Origin: Haloechinothrix_A salitolerans
GTDB taxonomy: Bacteria; Actinomycetota; Actinomycetes; Mycobacteriales; Pseudonocardiaceae
DNA: 64,000 nt
Reading direction: 5' to 3' (one strand)
Assembly (NCBI RefSeq): GCF_039544105.1
Contig: NZ_BAABLA010000028.1
Each line of letters opens with the position of its first letter. Positions within the stretch are counted from its first letter, which is position 1. Position numbers and translations under genes: made by a program. A model generated the notes under the pieces. It made no database searches, was not told the origin of the DNA, and saw nothing but the letters and a program-made list of their open reading frames with translations. This document shows, in pieces, positions 56,041-64,000 of this stretch.

Positions 56041-58071
56041 ATGGCCAGCAGTCGGCGACAGCGTGGTGCCGCCGCACGGCGCGGGGCGCCCGCCGCACGG
56101 GCGCGCCCGCGCGGCGCCGCGGCATCCCGCGCCGTGACTTCGTCGCGCGCTGCCGCGTCCCGTGGCCCGGTGCGGAGCACACGGGTCACGCGGCAGCGGC
56201 GACCGCGGGGGCGCACCAGGTTGCGCGACCGGCTGCGGGGTGTGCTGCGCTGGCCTCGCAACCGCTACACCACAGCCGCGCTGATTCTGGTGACGGTGCT
56301 CAGCCTGGCTGGGTTGAAGCTGGTCTATCTCCAGGCGTTTCAGGCGGAGGCGTTGTCGCAGCGGGCGGAACGGCAGCGCGAGACCATCATCGAGATCCCG
56401 GCCAAGCGAGGCGACATCGTCGACCGCAACGGCACCAAGCTCGCGTTCAGCGTGGAGACGCGCACCTTGCAGGTGAACCTGCGCGCCATGCGTGCGCAGT
56501 GGGCGGAGTACGCGCGGAAGCATCCTGAGTCCGGCAAGGATTTCGAGTCGCGCATCATCGAGATCTCCCGGTACATGGCGCGTAAGCTGCCCGAGCTGAC
56601 CACGGAGGAGGACCTGCTGGCCAGGTTCCGCAAGCCGGGCCCGTTCACCTTCCTCGTGGACAACGTCGAGCCGTCGGTCGCGAACGACATCACCGCGAAG
56701 TATCCCGAGATCGCGCAGGAGCAGCGCGCCCTGCGCGAGTACCCCGGCGGGCGGTTGGCGTCGAACATCGTTGGGTTCGCGAACTGGCGCATGGACTCAC
56801 CGGATCGTTCCAAGCACAACATCCACGGCCTGATCGGCCTTGAGAGCGCACGGGACAACAGCCTCGTCGGCAGGCCAGGCAGACGGCTGGTCGACACCGG
56901 CGAAGGCGACGACATTCCGATCCCCGGCACGGCGAAGGAACTGCGGTCCGCCGTGACCGGTTCCGATCTGGTGCTGACCATCGAGTCCGATGTGCAGTAC
57001 GAGCTGCAACGGCGGCTGTCCGACTATGTCTCGCGCACCAACGCGAACGGCGGCAGCGCGGTGATCATGGACGTCGCGACCGGCGAGGTGTACGCGCTGG
57101 CCAATGACGCCACGTTCGATCCGGACAATATCTCCTCGGCCTCCGATGAAGAGCTGAACAACCAGGCGGTGACCACGCCGTTCGAGCCTGGGTCGGTGAA
57201 CAAGGTCATCACCGCGGCCGCCGCGCTGGAGTACGGCGTGACGACGCCACGTTCGCGGATCATGGTGCCCGGGCGGATCACCGTCGCCGACCGCACGATC
57301 AATGACGCCTGGCCACACGGAACGTTGCCGTTCACGACGACTGGCGTGTTCGCGAAGTCGTCCAATGTGGGCACGCTGAAGCTGGCCCAACGGGTCGGCG
57401 AAGACCGCTGGCTGGACGTCGCGAAGAAGTTCGGCCTCGGGGAGCGCACCGGCATCGGGCTGCCTGGTGAGAGCCCCGGCAGAGTGCCGCCGCGCAACCA
57501 ATGGTCCGGTTCGACATTCGGCAACCTGCCTATCGGGCAGGGGCTGTCGATGACCGTGGTGCAGCTGGCAGGCATGTACCAGGCGATCGCCAACGGAGGT
57601 GAGCGGGTCGAGCCCCGTATCGTCGCCGCCACCGTGCGCGAGGATGGCACGCGAGTGCCGGAACCCGCGCCGGATCGGGTTCGGGTCGTCAGTGAGCGCA
57701 CGGCGGATCAGGTGCTGCGGATGCTGCGCGCCACCACCCAGGACGCCCCTGGCTACCAGAACGACGGCACCGCGCCGCCCGCGGCGGTCGAGGGCTATCA
57801 GATCGCGGGTAAGACCGGTACCGCCCAGCAGGTCAACCCGGTGACCGGCGCCTACTCGCAGTCTAAGTACAACATCACCTTCGCGGGGGTGCTGCCCGCC
57901 GACGACCCGCGTTTCGTCGTGGCGATCCGGCTGGACGCCCCCGACACCACGCTGCCGCTCGGTCATTCCGCCGCACCGCTGTTTCACGACATCGCGGCCT
58001 ACCTGGCGCAGCGCTATCAGATTCCGCTGTCGGACAAACGCGCTCCCGTCGTGCCGCTCATCCTCGACTGA
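56041..58071 (+). CDS. ftsI: Septal penicillin-binding protein 3 (transpeptidase)
   Basis: The 676-residue class B PBP cross-links septal peptidoglycan. A very basic Ala/Arg-rich cytoplasmic N-terminus (1-75) is followed by one membrane helix (about 78-97). The PBP dimerisation domain comes next (KRGDIVDRNGTKLAFSVETR), and the transpeptidase domain has SVNK (nucleophile Ser385), SSN (440-442) and KTG (591-593). It starts 6 nt after ftsL. In other actinobacteria murE follows; here the dcw gene order stops and pyk comes next. Confidence 0.96.
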   Translation: MASSRRQRGAAARRGAPAARARPRGAAASRAVTSSRAAASRGPVRSTRVTRQRRPRGRTRLRDRLRGVLRWPRNRYTTAALILVTVLSLAGLKLVYLQAFQAEALSQRAERQRETIIEIPAKRGDIVDRNGTKLAFSVETRTLQVNLRAMRAQWAEYARKHPESGKDFESRIIEISRYMARKLPELTTEEDLLARFRKPGPFTFLVDNVEPSVANDITAKYPEIAQEQRALREYPGGRLASNIVGFANWRMDSPDRSKHNIHGLIGLESARDNSLVGRPGRRLVDTGEGDDIPIPGTAKELRSAVTGSDLVLTIESDVQYELQRRLSDYVSRTNANGGSAVIMDVATGEVYALANDATFDPDNISSASDEELNNQAVTTPFEPGSVNKVITAAAALEYGVTTPRSRIMVPGRITVADRTINDAWPHGTLPFTTTGVFAKSSNVGTLKLAQRVGEDRWLDVAKKFGLGERTGIGLPGESPGRVPPRNQWSGSTFGNLPIGQGLSMTVVQLAGMYQAIANGGERVEPRIVAATVREDGTRVPEPAPDRVRVVSERTADQVLRMLRATTQDAPGYQNDGTAPPAAVEGYQIAGKTGTAQQVNPVTGAYSQSKYNITFAGVLPADDPRFVVAIRLDAPDTTLPLGHSAAPLFHDIAAYLAQRYQIPLSDKRAPVVPLILD

Positions 58072-58170
58072 GCGCGCGTTACCTTGGTGAACCGCGTCGT
58101 GCACTGACTGGTACCGGAACCGTGACCGAAACGATCTCGGGATCGGTTCAGTTCGGACTGGGGTGTCGGC

Positions 58171-58176
58171 TAGGCT
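58171..58176 (+). promoter_or_regulatory. -10 box for a leaderless pyk mRNA
   Basis: TAGGCT lies 8 nt before GTG 58185, with a possible TTCAGT -35 element at 58147-58152 (18-nt spacing). No ribosome site precedes the GTG. An own promoter makes pyk independent of the fts operon. Confidence 0.55.
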
Positions 58177-58184
58177 GTGTTGAC

Positions 58185-59609
58185 GTGACGCGACGAGCGA
58201 AGATCGTATGCACCCTCGGCCCTGCCACGGCGACCTCGGAGAAGGTGGGTGACCTGGTTCGCGCCGGCATGAACGTCGCGCGCTTGAACTTCAGTCATGG
58301 TTCCCACCAGGACCACAAGCAGGTCTACGACCTGATCAGGCACACGGCGGCCGAAACGGACACCCCGGTCGGCATCTTGGCCGACCTGCAGGGCCCCAAG
58401 ATCCGCCTCGGCACCTTCGCCACCGGGCCGACCGAGTGGCGCACCGGCGATGTCGTCCGGATCACCGTCGAGGAGGTCGCGGGCACACACGACAGGGTGT
58501 CGACTACCTACAAGGGCCTCGCCGACGACGCCAAACCGGGTGACCGGCTGCTCGTCGACGACGGCAAGGTCGCGATGTCGGTGCTGCGAGTCGACGGTCC
58601 CGACGTCGTCTGCGAGGTCATCGAGGGTGGTCCGGTCAGCGACAACAAGGGTGTCTCGCTGCCGGGCATGGACGTTTCGGTGCCCGCGCTGTCCGACAAG
58701 GACATGGCCGACCTCGAGTTCGCCATGCAGCTCGGCGTGGACTTCGTCGCGCTGTCGTTCGTGCGCTCGCCTGCCGATATCGACCTGGTGCACCAGGTGA
58801 TGGATCGTGCGGGCAAGGGCAGGGTGCCGGTCATCGCGAAGCTGGAGAAGCCAGAGGCGATCGCCAATCTGGAAGCGATCGTCCTCGCTTTCGACGGCAT
58901 CATGGTCGCGCGCGGCGACCTCGGCGTCGAGTTGCCGCTGGAGCAGGTGCCGCTGGTGCAGAAGCGGGCCATCCAGATCGCTCGCGAGAACGCCAAGCCG
59001 GTGATCGTCGCCACCCAGATGCTCGATTCCATGATCGGCAATTCCCGGCCGACCCGCGCTGAGGCATCCGACGTGGCGAACGCGGTGCTGGACGGCGCGG
59101 ATGCCGTGATGCTCTCCGGCGAGACCAGCGTCGGCCGGTATCCCATCGAGACGGTCGAGACGATGAGTCGGATCGTGACGGCGGTCGAGGCGGAGTCCAC
59201 CGCCGTGCCACCGCTGAGCCACGTACCCCGCACCAAGCGCGGCGTGATCTCCTACGCCGCCCGCGACATCGGTGAACGACTCAACGCCAAGGCGCTCGTC
59301 GCGTTCACGCAGTCCGGTGACACCGTGCGCAGGCTGGCTCGGTTGCACACCCGGCTGCCGCTGCTGGCGTTCACGCCGTTGGAGAGCGTGCGCTCGCAGC
59401 TCGCGCTGAGTTGGGGCACCACGGCGCGGATCGTGGAGGCGGTTGACTCGACTGACGCGATGGTGCGCCAGGTCGACCACGCCATGTTGAGCATGGGGCG
59501 TTATCAGCCGGGTGACCTGGTTGTCGTGGTCGCGGGGTCGCCTCCCGGCACGGTCGGCTCGACCAACCTCATCCGGGTGCACCGGCTCGGCGAGGAAGAC
59601 CACGCGTGA
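58185..59609 (+). CDS. pyk: Pyruvate kinase
   Basis: The 474-residue glycolytic enzyme converts phosphoenolpyruvate and ADP to pyruvate and ATP. It shows TRRAKIVCTLGPATATSEKV at the start, ADLQGPKIRLG, the catalytic loop VIAKLEKPEAI, MVARGDLGVELP and the monovalent-cation region, ending with a normal C-terminal allosteric domain. GTG 58185 places the conserved RRAKIVCTLGPA at residue 3, as in mycobacterial PykA; an upstream extension to 58122 has no family match. The stop overlaps the tesB GTG by 4 nt, the order seen in Rv1617-Rv1618. Confidence 0.97.
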   Translation: MTRRAKIVCTLGPATATSEKVGDLVRAGMNVARLNFSHGSHQDHKQVYDLIRHTAAETDTPVGILADLQGPKIRLGTFATGPTEWRTGDVVRITVEEVAGTHDRVSTTYKGLADDAKPGDRLLVDDGKVAMSVLRVDGPDVVCEVIEGGPVSDNKGVSLPGMDVSVPALSDKDMADLEFAMQLGVDFVALSFVRSPADIDLVHQVMDRAGKGRVPVIAKLEKPEAIANLEAIVLAFDGIMVARGDLGVELPLEQVPLVQKRAIQIARENAKPVIVATQMLDSMIGNSRPTRAEASDVANAVLDGADAVMLSGETSVGRYPIETVETMSRIVTAVEAESTAVPPLSHVPRTKRGVISYAARDIGERLNAKALVAFTQSGDTVRRLARLHTRLPLLAFTPLESVRSQLALSWGTTARIVEAVDSTDAMVRQVDHAMLSMGRYQPGDLVVVVAGSPPGTVGSTNLIRVHRLGEEDHA

Positions 59610-60526
59610 TCGATGCGGAACCTTCGGAGGGACAGGCCTCGCTCGACCGGCTCGTGACCCTGCTCGACCTAGAGAAGATCGAGGAGAACATCTTCCGGGG
59701 CGTCTCTCCGCCTGACTCCCCGATGCGGGTGTTCGGTGGGCAGGTCGCGGGTCAGGCGCTGGTCGCCGCGGGCAGGACCGTGCCCGCCGAGCGACACGTG
59801 CACTCGCTGCACGCCTACTTCATCCGGGGCGGCGACCCGCGCGTGCCGATCGTCTACCAGGTGGATCGCATTCGCGATGGCCGCTCGTTCACCACACGCA
59901 GGGTGGTCGCCGTTCAGCACGGCAAGGCGATCTTCTCGCTGGCGGCATCGTTCCAGAAGCAGGAGGACGGCGTCAGTCACACCACGCCGATGCCCGATGT
60001 GCCCGAGCCGGAGTCGTTACCAACGCTGCCGGAACGGTTCGCCGAGTTTGGTGACGAGATGGTCGACTATGCCCGCAAGCGCCCGATCGACCTGCGCTAC
60101 GTCAACGACCCGCCATGGGTGACGCGGTCGGTCGGCGGCAGGGCCGGCGCCAACCAGGTGTGGATGCGGGGCAATGGCACGCTGCCGGACGACGAGTTGC
60201 TGCACGTGTGTGTGCTGACCTACGCCTCCGACCTGACGCTGCTCGACTCGCTGCTCGCGCGGCACGGCGTGTACTGGAACATGGACAAGGTGCTCGGCGC
60301 CAGCCTGGACCACGCGCTGTGGTTCCATCGGCCGTTTCGCGCCGACGAGTGGTTCCTCTACGACACCGAATCGCCCACCGCGTCCGGCGCGCGCGGATTG
60401 GCGACGGGACGGTTCTTCGCCCGTGACGGCACGCTGATCGCCACGGTCGTGCAGGAGGGGCTGCTCCGGGTGCTCGGTAGCGACTCGGACGACGGTGACG
60501 ACGCCGACACCGACGCCGAGAGCTGA
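59606..60526 (+). CDS. tesB: Acyl-CoA thioesterase II
   Basis: The 306-residue double hot-dog protein hydrolyses acyl-CoA to free fatty acid and CoA. N-terminal hot-dog: FGGQVAGQALVAAGRTV and HSLHAYFIRGGDP. C-terminal hot-dog: catalytic Asp in TYASDLTLLDS, Thr/Ser region SLDHALWFHRPF and Gln in TVVQEGLLR, the D-T/S-Q triad of TesB. A polar Asp/Glu-rich tail ends it. The start is GTG 59606 in the pyk overlap. The regulatory link to pyruvate kinase is conserved in actinobacteria but unexplained. Confidence 0.95.
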   Translation: MIDAEPSEGQASLDRLVTLLDLEKIEENIFRGVSPPDSPMRVFGGQVAGQALVAAGRTVPAERHVHSLHAYFIRGGDPRVPIVYQVDRIRDGRSFTTRRVVAVQHGKAIFSLAASFQKQEDGVSHTTPMPDVPEPESLPTLPERFAEFGDEMVDYARKRPIDLRYVNDPPWVTRSVGGRAGANQVWMRGNGTLPDDELLHVCVLTYASDLTLLDSLLARHGVYWNMDKVLGASLDHALWFHRPFRADEWFLYDTESPTASGARGLATGRFFARDGTLIATVVQEGLLRVLGSDSDDGDDADTDAES

Positions 60527-60581
60527 TCTGGCCGGGTTGGCTGAACACGCGGGTACCGGCGACGCGAGGCGTCAGATACAC

Positions 60582-60615
60582 ACCGAGGCCGGGACCTGGT
60601 GGCCCCGGCCTCGGT
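60582..60615. terminator. Terminator hairpin after tesB
   Basis: ACCGAGGCCGGG (60582-60593) pairs perfectly with CCCGGCCTCGGT (60604-60615), with a 10-nt loop, 55 nt after the tesB stop. Confidence 0.75.
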
Positions 60616-60861
60616 ACACCTGACCGAACGACGAAGGGGGAACCGGGGAGGGTGTCGTCCGGCCCCAGCGAACGTCGCGTACGGCGCCGCGCTGGAGCAG
60701 GTGCTCAGTGTCAGTGTAGCCGTGCGATTTGCAACTTGCACATTCGAGTCCGGATCGTAATCAATCCAGGATCGGGTGGTGCGGGCGCGGGAATCCCGGC
60801 GAGCTGATTAGATGCCACATGCAGATGCAAGAGCACACGCAGCACGGCAGGAGGTGTGTCC
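60616..60861. other. Gene-free stretch upstream of the XRE regulator
   Basis: The tesB-XRE gap totals 335 nt including the hairpin. The right part is locally AT-richer and holds the 11-nt palindrome TGCAACTTGCA (60730-60740). A possible promoter is TTGCAC (60736-60741), 16 nt, TAATCA (60758-60763). Either could serve the XRE gene; no ORF is supported. Confidence 0.4.
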
Positions 60862-61731
60862 GTGTCACGGGGCCGAGGGCCGACGGTTCGCCGCCGCAGG
60901 CTCGCCAGTGAGCTCCGGCGGCTACGAGAGGCCGCCGACCTGACCATCGATGATGTGAGCGAGAAGCTGGAGTGCTCGGCGTCGAAGATCAGTAGGATCG
61001 AGACGGGGCACGTCGGCGTCACGCCGCGCGACGTCAGGGACATACTCGAGCTGTACGGCGTCAGCGGTGACGACAGGGAAGCGCTGGTGCAGCTGTCCCG
61101 CGAGGCGCGCACCAGAGGCTGGTGGCACGCCTACAGCGAGGTCTTCACCGGCGCGTTCGTCGGGCTGGAGGCCGACGCGAGCTCGCTGCTGGCGTTTCAG
61201 GCGTTGCTGGTGCCAGGGTTGCTGCAGACGGAGCGGTACGCGCACGCGGTGATCAGGGCGATGCGACCGGACGCCGACGAGCAGGAGATCGAGCGCAGGG
61301 TCACCGCGCGCATGCAACGGCAGCGGCTGCTGACCGACCCCGCCCCGCCGGAGTACTGGGCGGTGATCGACGAGGCGGTGCTGCACCGCACCGTTGGCGG
61401 TCGCGATGTCATGGCAGAGCAGTTCGAACGGTTACTGACCATGGCGGCGTTGCCGCACGTGACGATCCAGGTGGTGCCGTTCACGGCTGGCGCGCATCCC
61501 GGCATGGAGGGTCCCTTCCTCATCCTTGGCTTCCCGGAACAAGCTGATCCCGACGTCGTCTATGTGGACAGCACGACAAGCGGGGCTTACCTCGAGTTGC
61601 CCGCCGACGTCCGGCGGTACTCGCTGATGTTCGATCACCTGCGTGCGGCGGCGCTCAAACCGGACGACTCGACCGATCTGATCGCACGGCTCGCCGCTAC
61701 CGCCGAGAGCGGCGGCGAAGAGAGAAGATGA
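60862..61731 (+). CDS. XRE-family regulator with DUF5753 ligand-like domain
   Basis: The 289-residue protein has an N-terminal Cro/CI helix-turn-helix (SELRRLREAADLTIDDVSEK, then LECSASKISRIETGHVGVTP) and the DUF5753 domain from about residue 95 (LLAFQALLVPGLLQTERYAH, then EYWAVIDEAVLHR). These regulators are always paired with DUF397 proteins in actinomycetes, in some cases behaving as toxin-antitoxin-like or developmental switches (BldB/WhiJ-type systems). GTG 60862 is 7 nt after AGGAGG; the GTG at 60856 is too close to that site. Confidence 0.92.
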   Translation: MSRGRGPTVRRRRLASELRRLREAADLTIDDVSEKLECSASKISRIETGHVGVTPRDVRDILELYGVSGDDREALVQLSREARTRGWWHAYSEVFTGAFVGLEADASSLLAFQALLVPGLLQTERYAHAVIRAMRPDADEQEIERRVTARMQRQRLLTDPAPPEYWAVIDEAVLHRTVGGRDVMAEQFERLLTMAALPHVTIQVVPFTAGAHPGMEGPFLILGFPEQADPDVVYVDSTTSGAYLELPADVRRYSLMFDHLRAAALKPDDSTDLIARLAATAESGGEERR

Positions 61732-61961
61732 CAAGTAAGGAGTGGAATTTGGTGCTCAGCAGGGACCACGAACGCGCCGTCGAGTGGCGCACGAGCAGCT
61801 ACAGCGGTGGCGGCAACGACTGCGTCGAGGTGGGGTTCGTCGACGCGGCACCGTTGGTGCGTGACTCCAAGCACCGGGAAGGCGGCGTGATCCGGGTCGA
61901 GACCGCGCAGTGGCACGAGATGCTGCGTGCGGCACGCACCGGTGCGCTCGACCTGCGCTGA
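61728..61961 (+). CDS. DUF397 protein
   Basis: The 77-residue protein shows the DUF397 core WRTSSYSGGGNDCVEVGF, then VRDSKHREGGVIRV and the closing WHEMLRAARTGALDL. It is the standard partner of the XRE/DUF5753 regulator and is coupled to it by a 4-nt overlap (ATGA). It probably binds or modulates the regulator. Such pairs occur in tens of copies per genome in these organisms. Confidence 0.93.
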   Translation: MTSKEWNLVLSRDHERAVEWRTSSYSGGGNDCVEVGFVDAAPLVRDSKHREGGVIRVETAQWHEMLRAARTGALDLR

Positions 61962-61968
61962 CCACACC

Positions 61969-62023
61969 GGCGGCAGCCCTTACCCGAGGTGAACGGAGGG
62001 TAAGCCGGGTAAGGGGTGCCGCC
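61969..62023. terminator. Long hairpin after DUF397 with an alternative inner partner
   Basis: Arms 61969-61986 and 62006-62023 match at 17 of 18 positions, with a 19-nt loop. CTTACCC (61979-61985) can also pair with a second GGGTAAG at 61998-62004 inside the loop, so two foldings compete. Confidence 0.75.
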
Positions 62024-62135
62024 CCCGGGCCAGGGCGACGTGATCGCCCAATGTGGCGCACGGGGCCTCAGGACGACCGTGGACACCGTGACCGACACAC
62101 CGTCGGCACCGGCACCACGGTCCGAAGGAGGCCCC

Positions 62136-62294
62136 ATGAGTCCGTACGCCGATCAATTCGTCTTGATCGCCGAGGTCGACTACCGCAGCAACCGTTACCG
62201 CGACGAGGCCAAGCGCGCCCGGCAGCGGCGGATACTGTCGGCGGCCCGCCGTAGTATGTCGGCATGTCGAGGGAGGGCACGCAAAAGTCGCTGA
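62136..62294 (+). CDS. Small basic protein of unknown function (52 aa)
   Basis: An ATG with a good GAAGGAGG site opens a 52-codon frame reading MSPYADQFVLIAEVDYRSNR and then a very basic C-terminus rich in Arg/Lys. No family is recognised. The last 31 nt overlap the start of the following regulator in another frame. Coding potential is supported only by the ribosome site, the spacing from the DUF397 terminator and the codon pattern, so it may be a regulatory leader ORF for the regulator. Confidence 0.5.
   Translation: MSPYADQFVLIAEVDYRSNRYRDEAKRARQRRILSAARRSMSACRGRARKSR
62252..62257 (+). promoter_or_regulatory. -10 box for a leaderless regulator mRNA
   Basis: TAGTAT ends 6 nt before ATG 62264 and lies inside the 52-codon ORF. 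Confidence 0.4.
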
Positions 62295-64000
62295 TCGGTC
62301 GCCGCGCCGAACTCGATCGGCTCCGTGCCGCCCTCGCCACCGCGGCCGCGGGTTCGGCGCGCGGTGTGCTGCTCGCGGGCGAAGCTGGGGTCGGTAAGAC
62401 CCGGTTGATCTCCACCGTCATCGACGAGGCCCGCGCCGAGGGGGCGCTGGTGCTCATCGGCCGCTGCCTCGACCTCGCCGAGCACGAGCTGCCGTATCTC
62501 GCCTTCGCGGAGGCGCTCGCACCTGTGACCCGCGACGAGGACGCCGTCGCCGCGGTGCGGAGTAGGCCGGCGCTCGGCAGGGTGCTGCCGCAACTCGCCG
62601 GCAGCGCCGCGCCGAGCGCGGACCGGCACGCCGCCGCCTTGACCCATGAAGTGCCCGGTCGCAGCGGTCCGGAACGCGACATCGGCCAGCTGCAGGCGTT
62701 CGAGGCGGTGCTCGGCCTGCTCGCCGATCTCGCGGAGCACCGCACCGTCGTGCTGGTCATCGAGGACCTGCACTGGGCGGACGGCTCCACACGCGACTTG
62801 TTGTCGTTCCTACTGTCCAGGGCGGCAGGGCAGCGGCTACTCGTGCTCGCCAGCTACCGCGCGGACGACGTCGGTAGGGGACACGCACTGCGCTCGACGC
62901 TTACCCAGCTGCGGCGGGTGCCCGCCGTCGAGCATCTCGACGTCGAGCCGCTCGACGAGTCCACCGCCCGTGAGTTCGTCGCGGCGTTGGCGACCCAGCC
63001 GATCGAACCTCGCCTTCTCGCGCGGATCATCAGCAGGGGCGAGGGCAACCCGTTCTTCTTGGAGGAACTGCTGTCCTCCTGCCTCGAGTGCGACGGGATC
63101 CCGGACGCCCTCGCCGATGTGCTGCATGCCCGGCTGGCCCGATTGGCGCCCACCACGCAGCGGGTGGTGCGGATCGCCTCGCTCGCGGACGGCGGCGCGA
63201 GCCATCGGGCGCTCGCCGATGTCGCGGAGCTCGGCGAGGAAGAGTTGGAGGAGGCGCTGCGCGAGGCGGTGCGGCATAACGTGCTCGTCGTCGACGGCAC
63301 GTTCCACCGGTTCCGGCACGCGCTGCTGCGCGAGGCCGTGCAGGCGGACTTGCTCCCAGGCGAGCGGGTCCGCATCCACGCCGCCTACGCGCGGCGGCTG
63401 GTCGGCAGGACCGGTGCGCGTCAGGCCGCGTTGCTCGCCTACCACAGCCTGGAGAGCAACGACCTTCCCACGGCGCTTGCCGCATCGCTGCGCGCGGCAT
63501 CCGAGGCGCAGGGCAGAGGAGCGCCGTCCGCCGCGTTGCGCGGAATCGAGCAGGCATTGCGCATCTGGGACGCGGTGCCCGCAGCTGAGCGGCCATCCGA
63601 TGTGGACGAATTGCGGTTGCTGGGGCGTGCTTCGTTTTTCGCCGGTCTCGCGGGGGAAGCGGACCGCGCGGTGAGCTACGCGCGCTCCGCGGTCGAGTTG
63701 CTCAACGGCCCGGCCGGGGAGCGGGTCGGCCCGGAACGCGCCGCCGCCGTCTGGCGCCGTCTGGCGCTCGCGCTGAGCATGACAGGAACGGAGCGCGAAT
63801 CCCCGACGGCGATCGAGACGGCATGGCGATTCGTCGCGGATGCGCCACCGAGCAGGGAGCGTGCCTGGGTACTCGCCACGCGCGCGATGCTGCAGCGGGC
63901 GTTCAACGACTTCGACGGCGCCGAACGCAGCGCGCTGGCCGCTATCGACGACGCGCGGGCCACCGACGTCCTCGGCGCGGAAGCCGACGCGCTGTGCACG
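62264..64000 (+). CDS. Large AAA/LuxR-type (LAL/MalT-like) regulator, 5' part
   Basis: The frame from ATG 62264 runs open to the window edge (579 codons). It begins SREGTQKSLIGRRAELDRLR, with Walker A GEAGVGKT near residue 43 and Walker B VVLVIEDLHWADGS near residue 165. A winged-helix region (FFLEELLSS, LADVLHARLARLAP) and the start of TPR-like repeats (RAAAVWRRLALAL) follow. This is the AAA_16/STAND ATPase layout of large LuxR regulators, which normally end with a LuxR helix-turn-helix beyond residue 850, outside this window. Target genes cannot be read. Confidence 0.85.
   Translation, partial: MSREGTQKSLIGRRAELDRLRAALATAAAGSARGVLLAGEAGVGKTRLISTVIDEARAEGALVLIGRCLDLAEHELPYLAFAEALAPVTRDEDAVAAVRSRPALGRVLPQLAGSAAPSADRHAAALTHEVPGRSGPERDIGQLQAFEAVLGLLADLAEHRTVVLVIEDLHWADGSTRDLLSFLLSRAAGQRLLVLASYRADDVGRGHALRSTLTQLRRVPAVEHLDVEPLDESTAREFVAALATQPIEPRLLARIISRGEGNPFFLEELLSSCLECDGIPDALADVLHARLARLAPTTQRVVRIASLADGGASHRALADVAELGEEELEEALREAVRHNVLVVDGTFHRFRHALLREAVQADLLPGERVRIHAAYARRLVGRTGARQAALLAYHSLESNDLPTALAASLRAASEAQGRGAPSAALRGIEQALRIWDAVPAAERPSDVDELRLLGRASFFAGLAGEADRAVSYARSAVELLNGPAGERVGPERAAAVWRRLALALSMTGTERESPTAIETAWRFVADAPPSRERAWVLATRAMLQRAFNDFDGAERSALAAIDDARATDVLGAEADALCT

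Noticed and set aside
58170..59603. 477-codon minus-strand open frame
   Set aside because: Exactly antisense to pyruvate kinase; high-GC codon bias leaves the opposite frame open. Composition (His/Arg/Asp) is not protein-like.
1..64000. tRNA or rRNA genes, insertion sequences, phage genes, attachment sites
   Set aside because: None was recognised by eye. Absence is not proven without tRNAscan, Infernal or transposase searches.

Overview
The window is a high-GC actinobacterial chromosome segment, most like a member of the Pseudonocardiaceae (Saccharomonospora/Amycolatopsis-type). The reasons are abundant GTG starts, ATGA/GTGA start-stop overlaps, DUF397/DUF5753 and DUF3558 genes, and a gene order close to the Mycobacterium tuberculosis Rv2783c-Rv2743c region. 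No rRNA, tRNA, insertion sequence, prophage or CRISPR array was seen. The family assignment is inference.

Layout. (1) 1-12,590: the 3' end of pnp, an M16 protease, dapB, a membrane protein, a VOC/beta-propeller fusion, a DedA-like protein, an acetyltransferase, a YcaQ-type glycosylase, a DUF4097/ribbon-helix-helix pair, then thyX-ACT-dapA-rnj. (2) 12,599-33,553: an accessory block between rnj and ftsK. It holds putP, a complete form II CO-dehydrogenase-like molybdenum hydroxylase cluster with maturation genes, a three-gene WXG-like/DUF3558 module, a divergent EamA/Lrp pair, a peptide/nickel/metallophore-type ABC importer and a PlsC acyltransferase. (3) 33,668-43,565: ftsK, an N-acetylglutamate synthase-like gene, an OatA-type acyltransferase, rimO, pgsA, a cinA remnant, then the envelope-stress set clgR-pspA-pspM. 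(4) 43,618-48,380: pyrD and parA (minus), a methyltransferase, dinB and DUF3040. (5) 48,404-58,071: a MoxR-DUF58-transglutaminase operon divergent from the division cluster mraZ-rsmH-ftsL-ftsI. (6) 58,185-64,000: pyk-tesB where murE would be expected, then an XRE/DUF397 pair, a 52-residue ORF and the 5' part of a large LuxR-type ATPase regulator that runs off the window.

The most informative non-coding signals are these: four 10-bp-spaced TGGNG repeats forming a likely MraZ operator; a cinA C-terminal fragment whose end carries a SigE-like promoter and is followed by a ClgR-like box; a near-consensus SigE-type promoter in front of pspA; a TTGACA-17-TAATTT promoter with a Zur-like palindrome in its spacer before the ABC importer; long inverted repeats used as terminators, two of them with alternative pairing partners; and nine genes with a TANNNT box 6-8 nt before the start codon, which suggests leaderless mRNAs. 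All functional calls come from reading translated sequence and recalled family motifs; no database search was run.
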